Below, piece after piece: positions 24,706 through 33,171 of a stretch of DNA of 48,745 nt. The notes under the pieces are model-generated. The model saw nothing but the letters and a program-made list of their open reading frames with translations, did not search any database and had not been told where the DNA came from. The position numbers and the translations under genes were made by a program. The DNA lies in NCBI RefSeq assembly GCF_020731285.1, contig NZ_JAJFOW010000047.1, positions 1 through 48,745 on the forward strand. Reading direction: 5' to 3'. The stretch's first letter is position 1. Each line of letters opens with the position of its first letter. Source of the DNA: Cohnella baijiui (GTDB lineage: Bacteria > Bacillota > Bacilli > Paenibacillales > Paenibacillaceae).

Positions 24706-25779
24706 TTAGTTCCCTTTCGGAAGAACGAAGGTCAGATCCGCGACGTCCTCGAGCTTCGCGATCTTCTCCTCGGCCTTGAGCGTGCCGTTCTCGATCAAGA
24801 CGTTCTGCAGCGTCTCGAATTGCTCCGGCGTCAGCACCTGATCGGCCGACCACGTTCCTTGCTTTTTGTAGTTCGCCACCGACTGGGCGATCATATCCTC
24901 CGGCGTGCCGTCGAAGAACGGCTTGAGCGCCGCTACGATGTCCGCCTCGGAGGCGGTCTCCAGCCAGGCCGCGCCTTCGTGGACGGCCTTGGCGAACTTC
25001 GCGACGACGTCGGGATGCTTGGCGATATAGTCGGAGGTCGCCACATACGACGTTTCCGGGAACGGGCCGAACGACTCGCCGAGCGAGGCGGCGTAATACG
25101 CTTTGCCTTCCTTGACCAGCGTCGAAGCGACGGGCTCGAACAGCTGAATAAAGTCGCCCTGCCCGCTGGCGAACGCGCCGGTCATCGCGGTGGAGGCGAT
25201 GTTGGTGACGACGTTTACGCCCTGCACTTTCTCCTTCTGGAGCATGGAGTTCATCACCATCTGCGGCGAGCTGCCCGGCCGCCAGCCGATGACGGTCTTG
25301 CCTTCGAGGTCGCTCCATTTGAACGCGTCCAGCTTGTTCCGGGACAGCAGGAACGAGCCGTCCGTGACGGTCAGCTGGGCGAAGATCTTCAGCGTCTTGG
25401 CGCCCTTCTGATTGTGGATATAGATGGCGGTTTCCGGTCCGACGAGCGAGATGTCCGCCGTGCCCGCGATCAATGCGGCCGCGCCCTTATCCGAGCCCTG
25501 GGCCGTATTCATGTCGATCTTGAGGCCCTGCTCCTCGAAGAACCCCTTGGAGATGGCAATATAGTGCGGAGCGTAGAAGATCGAACGGATAACTTCGGAA
25601 AACTTGACGGTGACGGTCCCGGCCGAACCGGCAGATGGCGACGGCGAGGACTCGGCGGAGGCGGACGGCGACGCGGAGGGCGACGGCGAATCCCCCTTGC
25701 CGCTTCCGCCGCAGGCGGCGGCCGCCAAGACGAGGGCGATCGACAACAGCATCAAGGCTACGGCCTTTGTTTTCCCCAT
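24706..25779 (-). CDS. ABC transporter substrate-binding lipoprotein (SsuA/NMT1-like)
   Basis: A 357-aa periplasmic-binding-type lipoprotein. The signal peptide ends at lipobox AAAC (Cys at about residue 22), followed by a Ser/Pro-rich linker to about residue 50. The fold begins VKFSEVIRSIFYAPHYIAIS and includes KGFFEEQGLKIDMNTAQGSD, as in SsuA/THI5/NMT1-like proteins. The start at 25779 (GGGAG 7 nt upstream) is preferred; the frame is open further upstream, but that part runs through a terminator. It captures the substrate for the SsuC/SsuB-like pair; the ligand is unknown. Confidence 0.92.
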   Translation of the reverse strand: MGKTKAVALMLLSIALVLAAAACGGSGKGDSPSPSASPSASAESSPSPSAGSAGTVTVKFSEVIRSIFYAPHYIAISKGFFEEQGLKIDMNTAQGSDKGAAALIAGTADISLVGPETAIYIHNQKGAKTLKIFAQLTVTDGSFLLSRNKLDAFKWSDLEGKTVIGWRPGSSPQMVMNSMLQKEKVQGVNVVTNIASTAMTGAFASGQGDFIQLFEPVASTLVKEGKAYYAASLGESFGPFPETSYVATSDYIAKHPDVVAKFAKAVHEGAAWLETASEADIVAALKPFFDGTPEDMIAQSVANYKKQGTWSADQVLTPEQFETLQNVLIENGTLKAEEKIAKLEDVADLTFVLPKGN

Positions 25780-26065
25780 TTTTTCTCCCTCTTCCTGCCT
25801 GGGTGATGGCTTGGTTTCGACGGTATGTGCAGGCTGCTTAGACATCCGTCTATGGTTACATATGCAGAAAGCCGCCCATTTGCCAGCGGGATCGTCGTAA
25901 TCCGGCCAAAAAATCTCGCCCGGCTCGCCCGTATCTGCCACCAGACGGCAGCTATCGCGCAATATCGCCCGGTCTCCCTCCCTGCTCCCCCTTCTTCTTC
26001 CGGAAACGCTGCCGCTTTTCCGGCCCGCGCGGCTGAGCCGACGTCGAATTCGTTTGGCGGCACGG
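25780..26065 (-). promoter_or_regulatory. Upstream region of the SsuABC-like operon
   Basis: About 290 bp without a gene. I looked for TPP, SAM, guanidine and cobalamin aptamer signatures and saw none. A small TGCC/GGCA stem lies near 25945. The promoter could not be placed with confidence. Confidence 0.35.
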
Positions 26066-26089
26066 CAAAAAGGAGCCCGAAGGCTCCTT
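26066..26089 (-). terminator. Intrinsic terminator of the Dabb-SDR pair
   Basis: Minus strand AAGGAGCC-TTCG-GGCTCCTT with a UUCG tetraloop, then TTT. It ends the transcript of the two genes at 26151-27250. Confidence 0.9.
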
Positions 26090-26150
26090 CCTACGTACGG
26101 ATGAGGTAACATTAGCTGACGGCGATCCGCCGCCGGACGAACCCGGCGCG

Positions 26151-26912
26151 TCAGATGGCGGGCATGACGTTGCCGCCGCTGACGGGGATATAGGCGCCGG
26201 TGATGAAGCTGGCCAAGTCCGAGGCGAGGAAGGCGACGACGTTCGCGATCTCTTGGTCGGTGCCCCGGCGCTTCAGCGGCACGGAACGCTCATAGCCTTC
26301 GTTGCGCTCGGTGGCGTTCTCCCGGTCCCGATCGCTGATCGTCCAGCCCGGCGCCACCTGGTTGACCGTGATCTGGTGCTCGCCGACTTCTTTGGCCAAG
26401 ATGCGGTAGATGCCGTCCATCCCCCGCTTGCCCGCGACATAGGCGGACTGCGTGGGGAAGTTCTGCATGACGCATTCCGTGTTGATCCCGATCATCCGGC
26501 CGCGGCCGCGCGCGATCATGTCCGGGACGAAAGCCTTGCCCAAATGGACGCTCTGGAGGACGCAGGATTCGAACTGGCTGACGTAGTCGGAGACCGGCTG
26601 TTCCAGGATGGTCGTCCATTGGTATTGTACGACGGCGTTCGCGACTACAATATCTACGGGGCCGCGTTCGGCGGCGACCCGAGCCTGCATCGCTTGGACG
26701 GAGTCGAGGCTCGTCACGTCGGCCTGCGCCGTGACCGCTTCGCGTCCGAGCGCGCGGATCTCCTCGCGCAGCTCGTTCGCCTTCGCTTCGTTTCCCTTGT
26801 AATGCAGAACGAGATCGGCGCCGCACTGCGCGAGCGTCCGCGCCATGACCCGGCCCAGCTGGCCCGTCGAACCGGTGACGAGCGCCGTGCGCCCGGAGAG
26901 ATCGATCTTCAT
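26151..26912 (-). CDS. Short-chain dehydrogenase/reductase (SDR)
   Basis: A 253-aa Rossmann-fold oxidoreductase. The NAD(P)-binding loop is TGSTGQLGRVMA (about 14-25) and the catalytic Tyr/Lys are in YVAGKRG (Y-x3-K). The residue 13 positions before that Tyr is Thr (INTECVMQ), where most SDRs have Ser, so the triad is atypical but potentially functional. The C-terminal SGGNVMPAI is family-typical. The start at 26912 is inside the 3' end of the Dabb gene (ATGA overlap). The substrate is unknown. Confidence 0.88.
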   Translation of the reverse strand: MKIDLSGRTALVTGSTGQLGRVMARTLAQCGADLVLHYKGNEAKANELREEIRALGREAVTAQADVTSLDSVQAMQARVAAERGPVDIVVANAVVQYQWTTILEQPVSDYVSQFESCVLQSVHLGKAFVPDMIARGRGRMIGINTECVMQNFPTQSAYVAGKRGMDGIYRILAKEVGEHQITVNQVAPGWTISDRDRENATERNEGYERSVPLKRRGTDQEIANVVAFLASDLASFITGAYIPVSGGNVMPAI

Positions 26913-27250
26913 TGTTGGTCCTCTCCCTTCGGATCCGTCGGCAGGCGGAAGTCGATCTCGAGGAACCGCGTCACCTCGGTCTCCCACCGTTCCCGAACGA
27001 ATTGCATGTGCGCGGGATGGTCGTTGTAGGCGTCGTAGTCAGCCTGGCTCGCGAAGTCCATCGAGAATCCGTACGCGTAATCGTTCTTCGCGCTGATTTG
27101 ATCGTAGGCTCCGAAGTTTCGAACCGTCGGAATGGAGGTAAGCATACGCCGACCGTCCTCGAGAAATTGCCGGGCGGCGGCCGATTCGCGGGGATGCTTC
27201 AGGTCGAATACGACCATATGTCGGATCGTCTGGGCGTTGGGCAGCGTCAT
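26909..27250 (-). CDS. Dabb domain (stress-responsive alpha/beta barrel) protein
   Basis: A 113-aa single Dabb-domain protein. Seen: IRHMVVFDLKHP at the N-terminus, YAYGFSMDFASQADYDAYND and HPAHMQFVRERW, which are the conserved HxxxF and HxxH-like segments of the fold. Such proteins form dimeric ferredoxin-like barrels; some act in polyketide or aromatic metabolism, most are uncharacterised. It overlaps the SDR gene by 4 nt, suggesting that both act on the same small molecule. Confidence 0.85.
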   Translation of the reverse strand: MTLPNAQTIRHMVVFDLKHPRESAAARQFLEDGRRMLTSIPTVRNFGAYDQISAKNDYAYGFSMDFASQADYDAYNDHPAHMQFVRERWETEVTRFLEIDFRLPTDPKGEDQQ

Positions 27251-27304
27251 GTGAGCTTCCTACCTTTCTGGCACACAGGTGCGTTTGTTCGTCGTTTGTT
27301 AGCT

Positions 27305-27334
27305 ATTTTAGCATATCTCGGTCCCCTGGAGATA
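27305..27334 (-). promoter_or_regulatory. Extended -10 promoter with TATCTC-N9-GAGATA dyad, Dabb-SDR operon
   Basis: Minus strand reads TGC-TAAAAT (27305-27313), an extended -10, directly preceded by a perfect 6-bp inverted repeat TATCTC...GAGATA (27314-27334) with a 9-nt centre. The arms equal those I recall for the MhqR operator of Bacillus subtilis, but the centre is longer. Regulation by a MarR-type factor is an inference. Confidence 0.5.
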
Positions 27335-27474
27335 AACAATTCTGCCCTTTTGCAACTCGAATGGCCTCATAATCGTCAAATTCTGTGGATTTTCTTTCTT
27401 TTGCTTCCACGCCGCTTCGCTTACAATATGTTAGGAAATGTTTTCCCTATTTCTCTTACGATCCGGAGGATTCC

Positions 27475-28548
27475 ATGACTGACCCCAAGAAAAAATGGCT
27501 TCGCAAAACCCTCATCAGTGCGTCGATCACCCTTGGAGCACTCATTCTGGTCGTCGGCGGCTATGCCGGTTACCTCTACTATAAGGCGGACACCGCCATC
27601 GGCAAGATGGCCAGCCACGAACCCGCAGCTTCGCCTACGCCCTCCGCTCCTTCCGCCACCCAGGAGGTGAACACCAAGGCCGTCAAAGGAGACGAGTACC
27701 GCCCGCACACGTTTCTGCTGGCCGGCATCGATCATCGCGACGGCAGCGGCGGCACGCTCAACACCGACGTGCTCATGCTAGGCAGCATCAATCCGAGCAC
27801 GCACGCCGCCAGCCTCGTCTCGCTGCCGCGCGATCTGCAGCTCAAGCCGAAGACGCTCGCCGCGCACAAGGCCAACTACTACTATGCGTACTTCTACAAC
27901 AAAAACAAAGACTCCGCGCTATCCGAGACGCGGGCGTTCTACAGCGAGCTGTTCGACTTTCCGATCGACTACATGGTGCTGATCAACTTCGACGGCATGC
28001 GCCAGCTGGTCGACGCCGTTGGCGGACTCGACATCGACGTCGATATGAATATGCGCTACCGCGATAGCGCGGACGGCACCGACATTAACTTGAAGAAGGG
28101 GCTTCAGCACCTGAACGGCAAGCAAGTGCTCGACTTCGTCCGTTACCGCAAGTCCAACCAAGGCACGCAGGAGTCGTCCGATATCGCCCGCAACGCCCGT
28201 CAGCAGCAGGTGCTTCGCGAGCTGGTCGACCAGCTCGCCAGCTTCCAGGGCATGACGCAGTGGGGCAAGGTGCTCGATCTGCTCGGCGACAACGTCAAGA
28301 CCGACATTCCGGAATCCGAAATGCGCCAGTGGATCCTCGGCTTCAACAAAGTGAAGCCGAATACGATCGAGATGATTCCGCTCGAGAGCCGCTGGGAGAG
28401 CCCCTTCATTTACGTCAAGGAAGACGACCTCAAGCTCGCGCTGGAAAATCTGCGGTCGATCGTCGGGATGTCGGCGCCGGCCAGAGACTTGAAGCTGGCG
28501 GACGTGGTCGGCGTCGATCCGTCGCCGGATCCGGACAAATCCAATTGA
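27475..28548 (+). CDS. LytR-CpsA-Psr (LCP) family cell-wall polymer ligase
   Basis: A 357-aa membrane-anchored protein: cytoplasmic basic N-terminus (1-11), one transmembrane helix (about 12-33), a Pro/Ser/Ala linker (40-62), then the LCP domain from about residue 75. Motifs: FLLAGIDHRDGSGGTLNTDV, SLVSLPRDLQL (the Arg that binds the polyprenyl diphosphate), INFDGMRQLVDAVGGLDIDV and GKQVLDFVRYRKSNQG. LCP enzymes attach teichoic acid or other glycopolymers to peptidoglycan outside the cell. The start at 27475 has GGAGGA about 6 nt upstream. A strong bidirectional terminator follows. Confidence 0.93.
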   Translation: MTDPKKKWLRKTLISASITLGALILVVGGYAGYLYYKADTAIGKMASHEPAASPTPSAPSATQEVNTKAVKGDEYRPHTFLLAGIDHRDGSGGTLNTDVLMLGSINPSTHAASLVSLPRDLQLKPKTLAAHKANYYYAYFYNKNKDSALSETRAFYSELFDFPIDYMVLINFDGMRQLVDAVGGLDIDVDMNMRYRDSADGTDINLKKGLQHLNGKQVLDFVRYRKSNQGTQESSDIARNARQQQVLRELVDQLASFQGMTQWGKVLDLLGDNVKTDIPESEMRQWILGFNKVKPNTIEMIPLESRWESPFIYVKEDDLKLALENLRSIVGMSAPARDLKLADVVGVDPSPDPDKSN

Positions 28549-28562
28549 ATCCTCATCATGCA

Positions 28563-28609
28563 AAAGGGACTGCAGCCCGGTCGATGATCGAACCGGCTGC
28601 AGTCCCTTT
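28563..28609. terminator. Strong bidirectional terminator
   Basis: AAAGGGACTGCAG-C-CCGGT, loop, ACCGG-CTGCAGTCCCTTT: an 18-bp stem with a one-base bulge, flanked by A and T runs. It separates the convergent LCP and SLH genes. Confidence 0.9.
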
Positions 28610-28637
28610 CCTGTAGCGACGGGAATCCGCGATGCGA

Positions 28638-31295
28638 TTATCCTCTGAACGTCAGCGTATAGGGCTTGCCGTCTTCCTCCGTCTTGATCTTGTTCCAGCC
28701 CGCCGCGTCCGTGATACCGTCCCGGAACTGGACCCGGTACGTGCCTTCGGGATCGAGCTTCTCCTTCAGGGTGAGCTGCACCTCGGCCACGATCTTGCGC
28801 GTGTCCTGTACGGACTCGCCCGCGATCTCGAGCGTTGAGCCGTCTTCCCGCAGGATGCGGAATGCCGACGACGAGACGCCGCGTACCGGCTCGCTGAACG
28901 TGATCTTCACGGTCTTGTCGTCCAGGGCGGCGGCGCTGCGGGCGAAGGGGATCGGATTGGCGTTGTCCGTGCCCGCGAACGGTTTGCGGTTCGCCTCGTT
29001 CGCCGTATTCAAGCCTTTGATGCCGGTCGCGCGGCCTTCATAGACGTGCCCCGCCAGGAACAAGGCCGGATTGGCGTTCGCCCCCGTGCGGAACTGCACG
29101 GTTACTGCGTTGTCCGTCCCCGGCTTGCGCTGGACGTAATCGCGCCAATCGCCGCCGGAGAGGCTCCCCCCGTTATCCGACACGATCGCGAGGTTCAGGG
29201 CGGCGACGTCTTCGTCAAACAGGCGTCTGTTGAAGGAGACGAGAACGGTGTTCTGATCGACGACCGAGAGCGATTGAAGCGAGATCGCGCTCCCCGGTCC
29301 TTCGCCGTTGCCGGGGAAGGTGACGCGGGTGTTCGCGGCGATCGCGAGCCCGCTGAGATCTTTGACGTTGTTGATCGTCAGCGCGTACGACTGGCCCGAT
29401 GCCTGCGCGGCCGTCGTCAGCGTCACGGTCAGGTTCGCGTCGTCATAGCTGACGGCGACGGGCTGGCCGAGACCGCCGTCGAACTGGTAGTTTCGCGCGT
29501 CGCTTGCCGAGTCTCGGTCAAGCCGCTCGCTGAAGGTCAGGACGACCTGATTCTTGGATGCAGCCACCTTGGAGATGGTAGGCGGCGTACGGTCGACTAC
29601 GCCTCCGAACAGCAGATCCGTCTGCCGGTCCATCCGGTTGCCGGCAAGGTCGGAGATGCCCGAAACCGTAAGGCGGTATAGCGTTCCATCCTGCTGCTGC
29701 GTCGTGGTCAGCGTGACGGTCAGGCCGTCCGACGCGAGGATGGCGCGCGTGATGCCAAGACCGTGATCCACGCTGTAGTTGGCCGTGTTCGCCGCTTCCT
29801 GCGGATTGACCTTTTCGCTGAAGACGACGGTGACCGTCCCGTCGCGGTTCGCCTTCACGGACTTTACGGTCGGCTTCGTCTGATCGTTCACGGCGGTGAA
29901 TTCCACGTTGCTGCGGGTATCCATCACGTTCCCCGCCAGATCCGCGATGTCCCGGATCGTGATGCGATACTTCTGCCCGTCGCGCTGCTCGTTCGTCCAC
30001 AGCGTTACCGTCCGCCCGTCGTTGTCGATGGCGGCGCGCTGCACGTAGAGCCCGTTGTTCAGGCTGTAGTTGCGGATGTCCGTCGCTTGTTGGACGTTCA
30101 CCTTTTCGCTGAAGACGACCCGGATTGCGTTCCCGTTCAGCCCGGCGACGGACTGAACCGTCGGCTTCGTGTTGTCGTCGACGCCTTTGAAGATCAGGTC
30201 GCTGCGGGTGTCCATCGCATTCCCGGCGAGATCGCGCACGTTCTGCACGACGAAGCGGTACGTGTACCCATCGCGCTGGCGGGACGTCGTCATCGTGACC
30301 GTCTTGCGGTCATTCGACTGCTTCAGGTTGGACAGCTGCAGGCCGTCGCCGATAAAGCCATAGTTGCGGACGTCGGTCGCGGATCCCGCTTCGACCGGCT
30401 CCGAGAAGACGAGCTGCAGCACCCGGTTCGGGAGCGCCGAAAAAGAGACGAGCTGCGGCTTCGTCGAATCTTCCGGCAGCGCGGAATACCGCCAGCTGTC
30501 TCCGTCGATAAACAGCCTGTGGGAGACATAGGCGAGCTGGGGATCGGTCGTCACCCAGATCGTTTTGCCGTCCGCGCTCAGACTCACTTGGCGGATGGAG
30601 ACGGATCGGCCTTGATCGTCCTTCACCGCAAAGCGAACGGGATCGACGGTCTTGATCGCCTGGTTCAGGACAACCTGGACGACGTTGTTCGAGGTCGGCT
30701 GCACCGACTTCACCGAGATTTTCTCAAAGTTCATCTGCCGATAAACGGCATAGGCGGCGTCGACGAGCAAGGCGCGCGTCGCCTTCACCGTGTAGTCGCT
30801 CCGGGCCGAGACGATCTGCCGATCGAGCGCGATGGCGACCGCGCTGCGTGCCCAGGCGGATACTTTGCCGTCCACGCGCGTCGTACCGGCATCCGTATAG
30901 CCGTAGGCCCGCACGAGAATGGCCGCGAGCTGCTCCACGGTTACGGGCGAGGCGGGCGCGAACTTGCCGTTGCCGACGCCCTGCATGAGCCCCGCCTTGC
31001 GGACGGCCTCGATCTCTTCGTACGACCAACGCGTCTTGAGCACGTCATAGAAGCTGGCTTTGGCCGGCCGCTCCTCCTTCAATTGCCACAGCCGAAACAA
31101 GACGGCCGCGAACTGCTCCCGCGACATTGCCTCCTGCAGGCGCGCGCTCCCGTCGTCGAAGCCCGTGAAAATACCTTTGTCGCGCAGCACCTCGAACTTC
31201 TGCTCGGTCGTGAGCGACTCGGCCGAAGCCGCGAAGACCGGCATGGCCAGCGTCACGATCAGCAACGCTAGCAGCAATTTGCGTAGCCTATTCAT
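28638..31295 (-). CDS. Surface protein with N-terminal SLH domains and SbsA-type Ig-like repeats
   Basis: An 885-aa exported protein. Signal peptide at 1-26 (MNRLRKLLLALLIVTL..., ending near ASA). Three SLH-type segments follow at about 27-75, 78-130 and 135-185 (EAMSREQFAAVLFRLW, SPVTVEQLAAILVRAYGY, KATRALLVDAAYAVYRQ), which anchor to secondary cell-wall polymer. Then come about four copies of a roughly 100-aa SbsA Ig-like module (KPTVQSVAGLNGNAIRVVFSE ... RNYSLNNGL ... YRITIRDIADLAGN), and two more divergent modules up to the end. The start at 31295 has AGGAGG 9 nt upstream. It is probably an S-layer or wall-associated protein. Confidence 0.92.
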   Translation of the reverse strand: MNRLRKLLLALLIVTLAMPVFAASAESLTTEQKFEVLRDKGIFTGFDDGSARLQEAMSREQFAAVLFRLWQLKEERPAKASFYDVLKTRWSYEEIEAVRKAGLMQGVGNGKFAPASPVTVEQLAAILVRAYGYTDAGTTRVDGKVSAWARSAVAIALDRQIVSARSDYTVKATRALLVDAAYAVYRQMNFEKISVKSVQPTSNNVVQVVLNQAIKTVDPVRFAVKDDQGRSVSIRQVSLSADGKTIWVTTDPQLAYVSHRLFIDGDSWRYSALPEDSTKPQLVSFSALPNRVLQLVFSEPVEAGSATDVRNYGFIGDGLQLSNLKQSNDRKTVTMTTSRQRDGYTYRFVVQNVRDLAGNAMDTRSDLIFKGVDDNTKPTVQSVAGLNGNAIRVVFSEKVNVQQATDIRNYSLNNGLYVQRAAIDNDGRTVTLWTNEQRDGQKYRITIRDIADLAGNVMDTRSNVEFTAVNDQTKPTVKSVKANRDGTVTVVFSEKVNPQEAANTANYSVDHGLGITRAILASDGLTVTLTTTQQQDGTLYRLTVSGISDLAGNRMDRQTDLLFGGVVDRTPPTISKVAASKNQVVLTFSERLDRDSASDARNYQFDGGLGQPVAVSYDDANLTVTLTTAAQASGQSYALTINNVKDLSGLAIAANTRVTFPGNGEGPGSAISLQSLSVVDQNTVLVSFNRRLFDEDVAALNLAIVSDNGGSLSGGDWRDYVQRKPGTDNAVTVQFRTGANANPALFLAGHVYEGRATGIKGLNTANEANRKPFAGTDNANPIPFARSAAALDDKTVKITFSEPVRGVSSSAFRILREDGSTLEIAGESVQDTRKIVAEVQLTLKEKLDPEGTYRVQFRDGITDAAGWNKIKTEEDGKPYTLTFRG

Positions 31296-31382
31296 CCTGT
31301 CGTTCCTCCTCGGTCGATGGCGGTCATCCGCCAATTCGCGGGCGCTTCGGCCCCGCGGTGTAATCTATGACGCGCGATCGTC

Positions 31383-31437
31383 GCGGAAGGTTTCGCTGCG
31401 GGACAGGCAGCAGCTTGACCCTTTCGGCGTTTTTTTT
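31383..31437 (+). other. Nested hairpin with T8 run upstream of the SLH gene
   Basis: Plus strand: GCGGAAGG, TTTC, GCTGC, a 10-nt loop, GCAGC, TTGAC, CCTTTCGGC, then GTTTTTTTT. This looks like an intrinsic terminator oriented away from the SLH gene, although no plus-strand gene precedes it. Read on the minus strand it would be a structured leader of the SLH mRNA. I could not match it to a known riboswitch. Confidence 0.45.
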
Positions 31438-31625
31438 CGCGAAGAACGGAGGCGATCCGACAAGCGCCCGCGGCGGTTGCGGCGGACGGACCGGGATCTT
31501 GGAGGCGAACGATCGGACGCTGGGGGGAATGGTGTCGATCGACAGACGGGCGGGACGCCAAAACCAGCCAAAAAAAGAAGAGGGATGAGGCAAGAAAGAT
31601 GCTTATGCAGCGGGGGGATACATCC

Positions 31626-31838
31626 GGTGCCTGCGGCTCAGCGTAACCCGAAAATATTCGGGTTGCAGGCTGCAATCGCCGGCTGCGGCCCCGCGTAGTC
31701 CGATATATTCGGGTTACCGTCCGCTTTCGGCACCTGCGGCCCCGCGTAACTCGAAATTCGGCTCACAGCTCGCAATCGGTGCCTGCGGCTTGCGTAACAT
31801 GAAAAATCGGGTTACAGTTTCCACATTCGGCACCTCAC
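31626..31838. repeat. Array D: degenerate repeat, 4 units and a partial fifth, about 52-bp period
   Basis: Units begin with GGTGCCTGCGG or GGCACCTGCGG-type sequence at 31626, 31678, 31729, 31778 and (partial) 31829, spaced 52, 51, 49 and 51 bp. Three of the four full units contain a hairpin: perfect AACCCGAA/TTCGGGTT in the first, GTAG-TCCGA/TCGGG-TTAC in the second, GTAAC...GTTAC with one mismatch in the fourth. The array lies upstream of the SLH gene. Confidence 0.85.
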
Positions 31839-32158
31839 ACGATCTTCCGCAATCCGCCTCTCCCGTAAAGCAACCAACGCAAGCCGCACCGCCACCTCTG
31901 TCCGGCATCCGAAAATCGAATAGATTGACCGACCGTTTCAGTCAAACCTCCGATAGCATGGAGCGATAATATAACGAAGGCAGCTCCGGACTTTTCGCCC
32001 AGTGCTGCCTTCCCGACTGCTGACCCGGCATCTCCTCGGATCAAGCCCTATTGTTTGTCCGTAAGTTTGGTAAAACGACGGACTTAGCGGCCCGGCTTCC
32101 ATCATCTGGCGTTGCCGCTCTCCTGCCGCTCTCCTGCCACTCTCTTGCGGCGAAACGA
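31839..32158. other. Intergenic region with a TTGAC...GTCAA dyad
   Basis: No convincing gene. TTGAC-N11-GTCAA (31925-31945) is an operator-like dyad. On the minus strand the same bases give TTGACT, 17 nt, then TATTCG, a weak promoter candidate. Short open frames here match no family that I recognise. Confidence 0.4.
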
Positions 32159-32425
32159 TCAGCTGTTGCCCCAGTAGACCAGCACAAGGATCACGTTCAG
32201 CGCCAGCAGCGCCGGCACCCCGGCCGTGAACGAGCGATGCTTGGTTTTGTGCCGGAAGACTCGCATCCCCATCAGCATGCCGAACGCGCCCCCGATCGCG
32301 GCCACCGCGAACAGCCGCTTCTCGGGCACCCTCCGCTCCCTGTGCATCGCCTGCGTCTTATCGTATCCCATCATGAAAAAAGCGATCACGTTGATCGCGA
32401 CCAGATAGAAAAACAGGTACCGCAA
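32159..32425 (-). CDS. DUF1294 family small membrane protein
   Basis: An 88-aa protein with three hydrophobic segments (about 3-18, 38-55, 70-85). The family hallmark is visible: RRVPEKRLFAVAAIGGAFGM followed by LMGMRVFRHKTKHRSF. Function is unknown; members are widespread in bacteria and sometimes fused to cold-shock domains. It is about 100 bp downstream of the DUF1904 gene on the same strand. Confidence 0.88.
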   Translation of the reverse strand: MRYLFFYLVAINVIAFFMMGYDKTQAMHRERRVPEKRLFAVAAIGGAFGMLMGMRVFRHKTKHRSFTAGVPALLALNVILVLVYWGNS

Positions 32426-32527
32426 GCTTTCTCCTCCCCTCGCGCGGTTTTCTCCTCATTCCGTTCCGAGCGAGCCGAACGAAGACGGTCTCGGCCGTTC
32501 GCGCGGCAAGCAGCCCTGCCGTCGCCT

Positions 32528-32998
32528 CTACTCCCGCAGCGCGTCCCGCAGGCGGCTCGACATCCCCGACACGGCTGCGCCGGCAGCCGCCTTGCGCGCG
32601 CGCTGCAGCTCCTCCTTGAGCTTGGCGTTCTCCGCGCGGAGCTCGGCCAACTCCGTCTCGGCGGCGTCATCCCCGAACGCCTCTCCGTTCGCGTAATAGG
32701 CCGCCGGACGATACGTCCGGAAAGCCACCTCCAGCTCGGGAATCCCCAAGCCGCGCAGATGGCGATCAACGGCGCGGGCAAAGCGCCCCCGCTTCTCCGG
32801 ACCGCGGTCGAACCAGGCGACCTCGACGAACGGAAAGGAGGGGACGACTTCTCCGCCACTCCAGGCGGTCGTATGCAGGCATTCCAACATCATCTCGTCC
32901 GCCGGGCACTCGCAAATCTCGGCCAGCTCGTCCGCGAGCGGTCCGCTCACGGCCCGGATCTGCTCCGGCGTCACTCCTCGGAACAACAAGTGCGGCAT
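32528..32998 (-). CDS. DUF1904 family protein
   Basis: A 156-aa cytoplasmic protein typical of Paenibacillaceae. The DUF1904 core covers residues 1-110 (MPHLLFRGVTPEQIRAVSGP, ECLHTTAW, FPFVEVAWFDRGPEKR, YRPAAYYANGEAFG). A coiled-coil-like tail follows (TELAELRAENAKLKEELQRA, about 118-140). The start at 32998 has AAGGAG 9 nt upstream; longer frames upstream lack a site. The fold is related to tautomerase-like proteins by my recollection; no activity is assigned. Confidence 0.85.
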   Translation of the reverse strand: MPHLLFRGVTPEQIRAVSGPLADELAEICECPADEMMLECLHTTAWSGGEVVPSFPFVEVAWFDRGPEKRGRFARAVDRHLRGLGIPELEVAFRTYRPAAYYANGEAFGDDAAETELAELRAENAKLKEELQRARKAAAGAAVSGMSSRLRDALRE

Positions 32999-33040
32999 TC
33001 GTACAATCTCCTTCGTCTTGAACAAGTTTTCGCTCTCCCC

Positions 33041-33140
33041 ATTATGCAGGCAAACGCGCCCGCCTGCAAAGCCTCGATCCCGCAACGCAGCCCGATTGCG
33101 CAACGCGGCGTTGCGCGAAGGCGGCTTTCTGCGGTAAGAT
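33041..33140. promoter_or_regulatory. Divergent promoters with 8-bp inverted repeat between them
   Basis: Minus strand, toward DUF1904: TTGCAG (33064-33069), 17 nt, CATAAT (33041-33046). Plus strand, toward the small protein at 33172: TTGCGC (33111-33116), 18 nt, TAAGAT (33135-33140). GCGCAACG-CGG-CGTTGCGC (33098-33116) covers the plus-strand -35 and could serve as a shared operator. Confidence 0.55.
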
Positions 33141-33171
33141 CGGAGAAGAAATCCAAGGAGGTGTATTCCCA

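Noticed and set aside
25780..26065. TPP, guanidine or SAM riboswitch ahead of the SsuABC-like operon
   Set aside because: None of the conserved aptamer words could be found on the minus strand.
25780..26112. N-terminal extension of the SsuA-like lipoprotein gene up to 26112
   Set aside because: The frame is open, but it passes through an intrinsic terminator. The lipoprotein signal peptide begins at 25779 with a proper ribosome-binding site.
31714..32044. Two short minus-strand frames of 64-69 codons
   Set aside because: No family resemblance, no convincing ribosome-binding site, and one overlaps repeat array D.
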